Source: a virus | Direction: 5' to 3' (one strand) | IMG/VR virus record: IMGVR_UViG_3300033142_000474 | Location: 1-26,167 of that record | DNA length: 26,167 bases | In this document: positions 22,195 to 26,167 of the stretch, in pieces | Numbering within the stretch: the stretch's first letter is position 1 | Layout: every line of letters begins with the position of its first letter | Position numbers and translations under genes: made by a program | Notes under the pieces: model-generated | What the model was told of the DNA's origin: nothing | What the model saw: only the letters and a program-made list of their open reading frames with translations | The model's database searches: none

Positions 22195-23355
22195 ATGGAA
22201 AACAAAGATGTACCTCAAGAGGGTGAGTTTAAAATGAAGAAAAAACCAAAAAAACTAACTCAAACTAAAAACAAGGTTAATAAAGTTAACTTAAGAAAAG
22301 AAAAAGAAGAAATTAAAAAAGTAGAAGATGCCGTTCAAAAACAACCAGAAGAACAACCCGTTCCTAAACAAACAGAAGAACCAAAAGTTGAACTTGAAGA
22401 AGTTAAGTCAGAAGCACCAACAAAAGAACCTAGCGAAACTACACAGAAAGAGATAGTTGAAATACACGAGAATAAAAAATACGACAATGTAGATCCAGAA
22501 CCTAAAAGCTTTGAAAAGCCTATAGAGAAACCTGAAATAAAATTACCAGACAATGTTCAAAAACTTGTTGCTTTTATGAAGGAAACTGGAGGATCAGTAG
22601 AAGATTATGTTGTATTAAACAAAGATTACTCTCAATATGATGATAGTTTATTAGTGAGAGAATATTATAAAAAGACTAGACCGAACTTAACAGATGATGA
22701 AGTTAGTTTTCTAATGGAAGATAACTTTAGATTTGATGAGGAAGTGGACGAAGAAAGATTTGTAAGAAAGCAGAAGCTTAAATACAAAGAAGAAGTTGCT
22801 AAAGCCCGAACTTTTCTGGACACAATGAAAAGTAAATATTATGATGAAATCAAGTTGAGGCCATCTATTACTAAAGAACAACAGAAAGCTATGGACTTTT
22901 TCAATAGATACAACGATGAGCAATCATCTATGCAGGAAAAGAGAAATATGTTTATAAACAATACTAAAGACTATTTTCAAGAAAAATTTGAAGGTTTCGA
23001 TTTTGAAGTTGGAGATAAAAAATTTAGATATAAAGTTTCTAATACAAGAGATATAGCAGATAATCAAATAGATATAAATAAGTTTTCTAATAAATTTATG
23101 GATGAAAACGGAAATGTAACTGATTATGCTGGTTATCACAAAGCTCTTTACACTGCTAGAAACGCTGATAAAATAGCACATCATTTCTACGAGCAAGGCA
23201 AAGCTGATGCGACTAGAGATATAGTTCAAAATTCAAAAAACATTAATCAAAACCCTAGATCGGGTGAACAGGGTGAAGTGATGCCTAATGGATGGAGAGT
23301 TAGAGCTATTAATGGCGTAGATAGCACTAAGTTGAAAATTAAAAAAAGAACATAA
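22195..23355 (+). CDS. Capsid scaffolding protein candidate, 386 aa
   Basis: Residues 1-110 are a disordered Lys/Glu/Pro-rich tail (KKVEDAVQKQPEEQPVPKQT). A helical acidic core follows (about 113-250), with LPDNVQKLVAFMKETGGSVE then DYVVLNKDYSQYDDSLLVRE and LTDDEVSFLMEDNFRFDEEV, a pattern typical of phage scaffold proteins. The C-terminus is basic. Position between portal and major capsid protein is the classic scaffold location. No protease or other enzyme motif is visible, and no separate prohead protease was seen in the window. It would be lost or cleaved on maturation. Confidence 0.75.
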   Translation: MENKDVPQEGEFKMKKKPKKLTQTKNKVNKVNLRKEKEEIKKVEDAVQKQPEEQPVPKQTEEPKVELEEVKSEAPTKEPSETTQKEIVEIHENKKYDNVDPEPKSFEKPIEKPEIKLPDNVQKLVAFMKETGGSVEDYVVLNKDYSQYDDSLLVREYYKKTRPNLTDDEVSFLMEDNFRFDEEVDEERFVRKQKLKYKEEVAKARTFLDTMKSKYYDEIKLRPSITKEQQKAMDFFNRYNDEQSSMQEKRNMFINNTKDYFQEKFEGFDFEVGDKKFRYKVSNTRDIADNQIDINKFSNKFMDENGNVTDYAGYHKALYTARNADKIAHHFYEQGKADATRDIVQNSKNINQNPRSGEQGEVMPNGWRVRAINGVDSTKLKIKKRT

Positions 23356-23369
23356 TAAAAAATTAAACT

Positions 23370-24857
23370 ATGAGTTTATCAGGAGGAGCTGTTCCACCAA
23401 GTTTAAAACCAATGCCAAATCAGGTAACTGTTCAAGACAATTACATTGACTTTAACAATTTACCAGCAGGTGTAGAACAATGGACACAGCAATATCTACC
23501 AGAATTGTACGAACAAGAGGTAGAAAGATATGGAAACAGAACTTTAGGTGGTTTCCTAAGAATGGTTGGTGCTGAAATGCCAATGACATCGGATCAAGTA
23601 ATTTGGTCTGAACAAAATAGATTACACGTAGCGTATGATACTGTTGAAGTAGCTGCTAATGGTGGTGGTAACAAATGTTTAGTTACTATTACTCCAGGTA
23701 ATGGTAATCCAAGTACTTCAGGTGTTAGAGTTGGTAATACAATTTTAATTTCTGATAACGCTACAGGATTAGTAACTGTTAAAGCTTTAGTTGTTGGATT
23801 AAACAACGCTAATGGTTACGTGTTAGAGTGTGAATTATACGAAAGTACTTTTGCTAATATCCCAGGTGGTATTGTAACAGGTTCAGGTTCTAATAGCTTA
23901 TTTGTATACGGTTCTGAATTTCCAAAAGGAAGTGACGGAATGTCTGGTGCTATTGAGCCAGGTGTTACAACTTACAATAACTCTCCAATTATCTTAAAAG
24001 ATAACTATGAGTTGAGTGGTTCTGATGCTGCTCAAATTGGCTGGATTGAAGTTGCAACTGAAGATGGAACATCTGGATACTTATGGTATCTAAAAGCTGA
24101 AGCTGAAACAAGATTAAGATTTGAAGATTATCTTGAAATGGCTATGGTTGAAGGTGAGAAAATGACAGGTACTGTTGCTTTTGGTGGTAACTTTAAACCA
24201 ACTGGTGGTCCAGTTACTCAAAACATTAAAGGTACTGAAGGTTTATTTGCTGCTATCGAAACAAGAGGTAATGTATACTCTGGTTTTGCTGGTGCTGCTG
24301 CTCCAGGTTCTGGTGCATTAGGAGACTTTGATGAGATCTTAAAGCAATTAGACAAGCAAGGTGCTATAGAAGAAAATATGTTGTTCTTATCAAGACAAAC
24401 TGCTCTTGACTTTGACGATATGTTAGCTGCTGTAAATGGATCTTTTGCTTCTACACAGTCTGCTTCTTTCGGTTTATTCGATAACGAAGCTGAAATGGCT
24501 CTTAACTTTGGTTTCAATGGTTTCAGAAGAGGTTCTTATGACTTCTACAAAACTGATTGGAAATACTTAAATGATGCTACTACTAGAGGATTAGATAACG
24601 CTATTGATGGTGTTATGATACCAGCTGGTACATCTACAGTATACGACCAAATGATGGGATCTAATATCAGAAGACCTTTCTTACACGTAAGATATAGAGC
24701 TTCTGAAACAGAAGATAGAAGATTCAAAGCTTGGATCACAGGATCTGTTGGTGGTGCTTATACTACTGATTTAGATGTATTAAGAGTTAACTTCTTATCT
24801 GAAAGATGTTTAGTTACGCAAGCTGCAAATAACTTCGTGTTATTTAAAGGAGCTTAA
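23370..24857 (+). CDS. Major capsid protein, 495 aa
   Basis: It is the presumed HK97-fold shell protein. The N-terminal arm (1-45) leads into QYLPELYEQEVERYGNRTLG and FLRMVGAEMPMTSDQVIWSE, a conserved-looking opening. A long beta-rich middle follows, ending in RRPFLHVRYRASETEDRRFK and a strand-rich C-terminus. The gene follows portal and scaffold, and a strong terminator sits directly after its stop, as after many phage capsid genes. Codon usage is visibly more regular (many GGT, GCT, TTC) than in flanking genes, consistent with high expression. HK97 fold is expected for the family, not shown here directly. Confidence 0.88.
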   Translation: MSLSGGAVPPSLKPMPNQVTVQDNYIDFNNLPAGVEQWTQQYLPELYEQEVERYGNRTLGGFLRMVGAEMPMTSDQVIWSEQNRLHVAYDTVEVAANGGGNKCLVTITPGNGNPSTSGVRVGNTILISDNATGLVTVKALVVGLNNANGYVLECELYESTFANIPGGIVTGSGSNSLFVYGSEFPKGSDGMSGAIEPGVTTYNNSPIILKDNYELSGSDAAQIGWIEVATEDGTSGYLWYLKAEAETRLRFEDYLEMAMVEGEKMTGTVAFGGNFKPTGGPVTQNIKGTEGLFAAIETRGNVYSGFAGAAAPGSGALGDFDEILKQLDKQGAIEENMLFLSRQTALDFDDMLAAVNGSFASTQSASFGLFDNEAEMALNFGFNGFRRGSYDFYKTDWKYLNDATTRGLDNAIDGVMIPAGTSTVYDQMMGSNIRRPFLHVRYRASETEDRRFKAWITGSVGGAYTTDLDVLRVNFLSERCLVTQAANNFVLFKGA

Positions 24858-24869
24858 TATTTTTATAAT

Positions 24870-24896
24870 GAGAGTGGCTTTTTTGTCACTCTCTTT
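24870..24896 (+). terminator. Intrinsic terminator after the capsid gene
   Basis: GAGAGTGGC (24870-24878) pairs with GTCACTCTC (24885-24893) with one G-T wobble around a T6 loop, and is followed by TTTATTAATCTTTT. It begins 13 bases after the capsid stop, and the next gene starts 26 bases after the T-tract. That placement fits partial termination that sets capsid mRNA above downstream genes. Confidence 0.85.
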
Positions 24897-24921
24897 ATTA
24901 ATCTTTTAAATAATAAAAATT

Positions 24922-25293
24922 ATGAAAAATATAATAAAGCTAAAATCATATACTGAAGAAGGAGACCCTAATGCAAAAGCAGTAGACGTATATTTCAATG
25001 TAGCAGGATATGTAACTATTAGGTCAACTATTGAGACTTATGGTGGTGTTGGATCTGCATTTACGATCCTTTTCCAACCTAGTCACTATAACGCAAATGG
25101 AATTTACGGTTTAGAACTAAACCCTGGTAAAAATGCAGTTACTCAAGATATGGTTAATGAAGTAGAAGCTGCTATAGTAGAAAACAGTTTAACGCCGTTA
25201 GCTATTGCAGATCTTCAATCAATAATAGAACCAATCAGTGAATTTGGTCCTGTGCAAATAAGTCAACAAACCTTACCGTTACTGACGGAATAA
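24922..25293 (+). CDS. Post-capsid protein, 123 aa, probable virion component
   Basis: The ATG follows the leader TTTAAATAATAAAAATT. The protein opens MKNIIKLKSYTEEGDPNAKA and contains a beta-type middle (GGVGSAFTILFQPSHYNANG) and a helical TQDMVNEVEAAIVENSLTPL segment. It has no membrane or enzymatic motif. Its place immediately after the capsid gene and terminator fits a head or connector protein, but no family is recognised. Confidence 0.6.
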   Translation: MKNIIKLKSYTEEGDPNAKAVDVYFNVAGYVTIRSTIETYGGVGSAFTILFQPSHYNANGIYGLELNPGKNAVTQDMVNEVEAAIVENSLTPLAIADLQSIIEPISEFGPVQISQQTLPLLTE

Positions 25294-25305
25294 AAACTAA
25301 ATAAC

Positions 25306-26016
25306 ATGCAAAACTTAATAAAAACAAACTGCGTTGATAACTTAGTTTTTAGAAACGGTTATGAAGATGCGGCGCCTATTCAAAGTGCTTTTGATATTTC
25401 TGGTGCTACTGGAAATATACAAGGGCCTAATACAACTAATAAAATTGGTACAGGTGGTAGTGGTTCTGGTTTACAGTTACTATTTACAACTGACAATTCA
25501 CCAGCTATAACAAAGATTACTATAACTAGAGTTGGTAAAAATTACAAACCTGGAGATGTTGTTACATTTTCATTTACTGCTGCTGACAATATAGCAACAG
25601 GTGCGTTTGATATAACTTTCACTATACCTACTAATATATCTGACTTACCATCTGCAATGTATATTCCAACTGCTTTCAATAATGGAAATAGTGGTAAAAA
25701 ATATATGGATGCTAGTACAGTGATAGGATGGTATGGATCTGACACAGATCAGTTAGTTGCTACTTACTTAACTAATAGTATAGCTGGATCAGGTACTAAA
25801 AAGTTTGGTTATAAAATAGCGTTTAGCGGACTTGACGGTTCTGTTAGTGCAGATGAGATATTATTCAAAGAAATATCAATGAAAATATCACACTGTTTTA
25901 GAGACGCTTGGCAAGAACCAAAATCAATGCCAATTTTAAATGATACACTTAAAGGTTATTTTGAAACATACCCAAACATAGGTATAATCAATATAACTCT
26001 TGAAGAGGTTCAATAA
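25306..26016 (+). CDS. Post-capsid beta-rich structural candidate, 236 aa
   Basis: The protein is Gly/Thr/Asn-rich with a Gly-Ser hinge (TGGSGSG) and the motif ITITRVGKNYKPGDVVTF (70-87), similar to the 'G-x-x-Y-x-x-GD-x-x-T' turn in the 189-aa protein at 11878. The C-terminus contains a more helical, Cys-bearing region (KISHCFRDAWQEPKSMPILN). It probably belongs to the head-neck or decoration proteins. The role is inferred from position only. A terminator follows its stop. Confidence 0.55.
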   Translation: MQNLIKTNCVDNLVFRNGYEDAAPIQSAFDISGATGNIQGPNTTNKIGTGGSGSGLQLLFTTDNSPAITKITITRVGKNYKPGDVVTFSFTAADNIATGAFDITFTIPTNISDLPSAMYIPTAFNNGNSGKKYMDASTVIGWYGSDTDQLVATYLTNSIAGSGTKKFGYKIAFSGLDGSVSADEILFKEISMKISHCFRDAWQEPKSMPILNDTLKGYFETYPNIGIINITLEEVQ

Positions 26017-26033
26017 AATTAAAACACAACAAT

Positions 26034-26057
26034 GATCCCGCTTCGGCGGGGTCTTTT
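26034..26057 (+). terminator. Intrinsic terminator with UUCG loop
   Basis: GATCCCGC (26034-26041) pairs with GCGGGGTC (26046-26053) as an 8-bp GC-rich stem with one G-T wobble, closed by the stable C(UUCG)G tetraloop and followed by TTTT. It is the most GC-rich stretch in the last several kilobases. It lies only 22 bases before the next ATG, so termination here is likely partial or the next gene has its own start signal. Confidence 0.9.
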
Positions 26058-26060
26058 ACT

Positions 26061-26080
26061 TATTATATTATATTATATTA
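26061..26080 (+). repeat. Four tandem TATTA repeats at a start codon
   Basis: TATTA is repeated four times exactly, ending on the A of the ATG at 26080. It fills the whole gap between the terminator's T-tract and the coding sequence. It may serve as the AT-rich ribosome-loading leader, as the -10 region of a promoter, or both. Confidence 0.6.
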
Positions 26081-26167
26081 TGGAAACAAAACAAAAAAAA
26101 TCTCAAGAAAAAAAATCTTGGGAATACAAAGATAAAAACTATTACTTACTAGGTAACAAAACGCCTT
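26080..26167 (+). CDS. Partial gene, 5' end only, probable structural protein
   Basis: The ATG at 26080 opens 29 codons (METKQKKSQEKKSWEYKDKN, then YYLLGNKTP) and runs off the right edge. The 'SWEYKDKNYYLLGNKTP' stretch resembles the start of conserved proteins near capsid genes in Bacteroidota phages, from memory. The product is otherwise unknown. Confidence 0.6.
   Translation, partial: METKQKKSQEKKSWEYKDKNYYLLGNKTP

Noticed and set aside
1-26167. CRISPR array, integrase, transposase or insertion sequence
   Set aside because: No spaced direct repeats, recombinase motifs or terminal inverted repeats were seen.

Overview
The window is a piece of a tailed-phage genome (Caudoviricetes), very probably infecting a member of the Bacteroidota and most likely marine. 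The base composition is AT-rich. Almost no gene has a Shine-Dalgarno AGGAGG; starts instead follow A/T-rich leaders such as AAATTAAATAAA-ATG, which is typical of Bacteroidota. The phage assignment rests on a recognisable packaging and capsid block: candidate small terminase, large terminase, portal, scaffold and major capsid protein. It also rests on a T7-lysozyme-like amidase with holin-like proteins and on fibre-like proteins. The order and sizes of the capsid block (TerL 742, portal 796, scaffold 386, MCP 495 aa) resemble crAss-like podoviruses, but that placement is from memory of the families and not proven.

Layout. Positions 1-1204 hold a leftward set of tiny genes (30-76 aa), probably early or accessory. 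They are interleaved with four copies of a 32-bp promoter-like motif, all on the minus strand. Positions 1134-1547 form a divergent non-coding region with unusual GC-rich islands and hairpins. From 1548 to the right edge every gene reads rightward in a dense, translationally coupled array with many ATGA and TAATG overlaps.

Rightward array. 1548-3647: a Lys/Ala-rich histone-like protein, a fibre-like protein and a small conserved protein. 3680-5487: a phage GroEL and GroES. 5484-8405: more basic proteins and a winged-helix protein. 8464-11872: lysis region with amidase, several small membrane proteins, a 3TM-type holin, two basic marine-phage family proteins and a candidate HExxH metallopeptidase. 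11878-16236: beta-rich, probably virion surface or fibre proteins. 16283-17341: small conserved proteins, including one that looks like two fused GroES-type barrels. 17286-24857: packaging and capsid genes. 24922 to the edge: two post-capsid structural candidates and the start of another gene. Two textbook intrinsic terminators (24870-24896 and 26034-26057) sit inside this array, the first directly after the capsid gene.

How it fits together. The right arm looks like a late operon making heads, fibres and lysis proteins, with the phage supplying its own chaperonin to fold them. Most small proteins have no function that can be read from sequence alone. No tRNA, CRISPR array, integrase or insertion sequence was seen.
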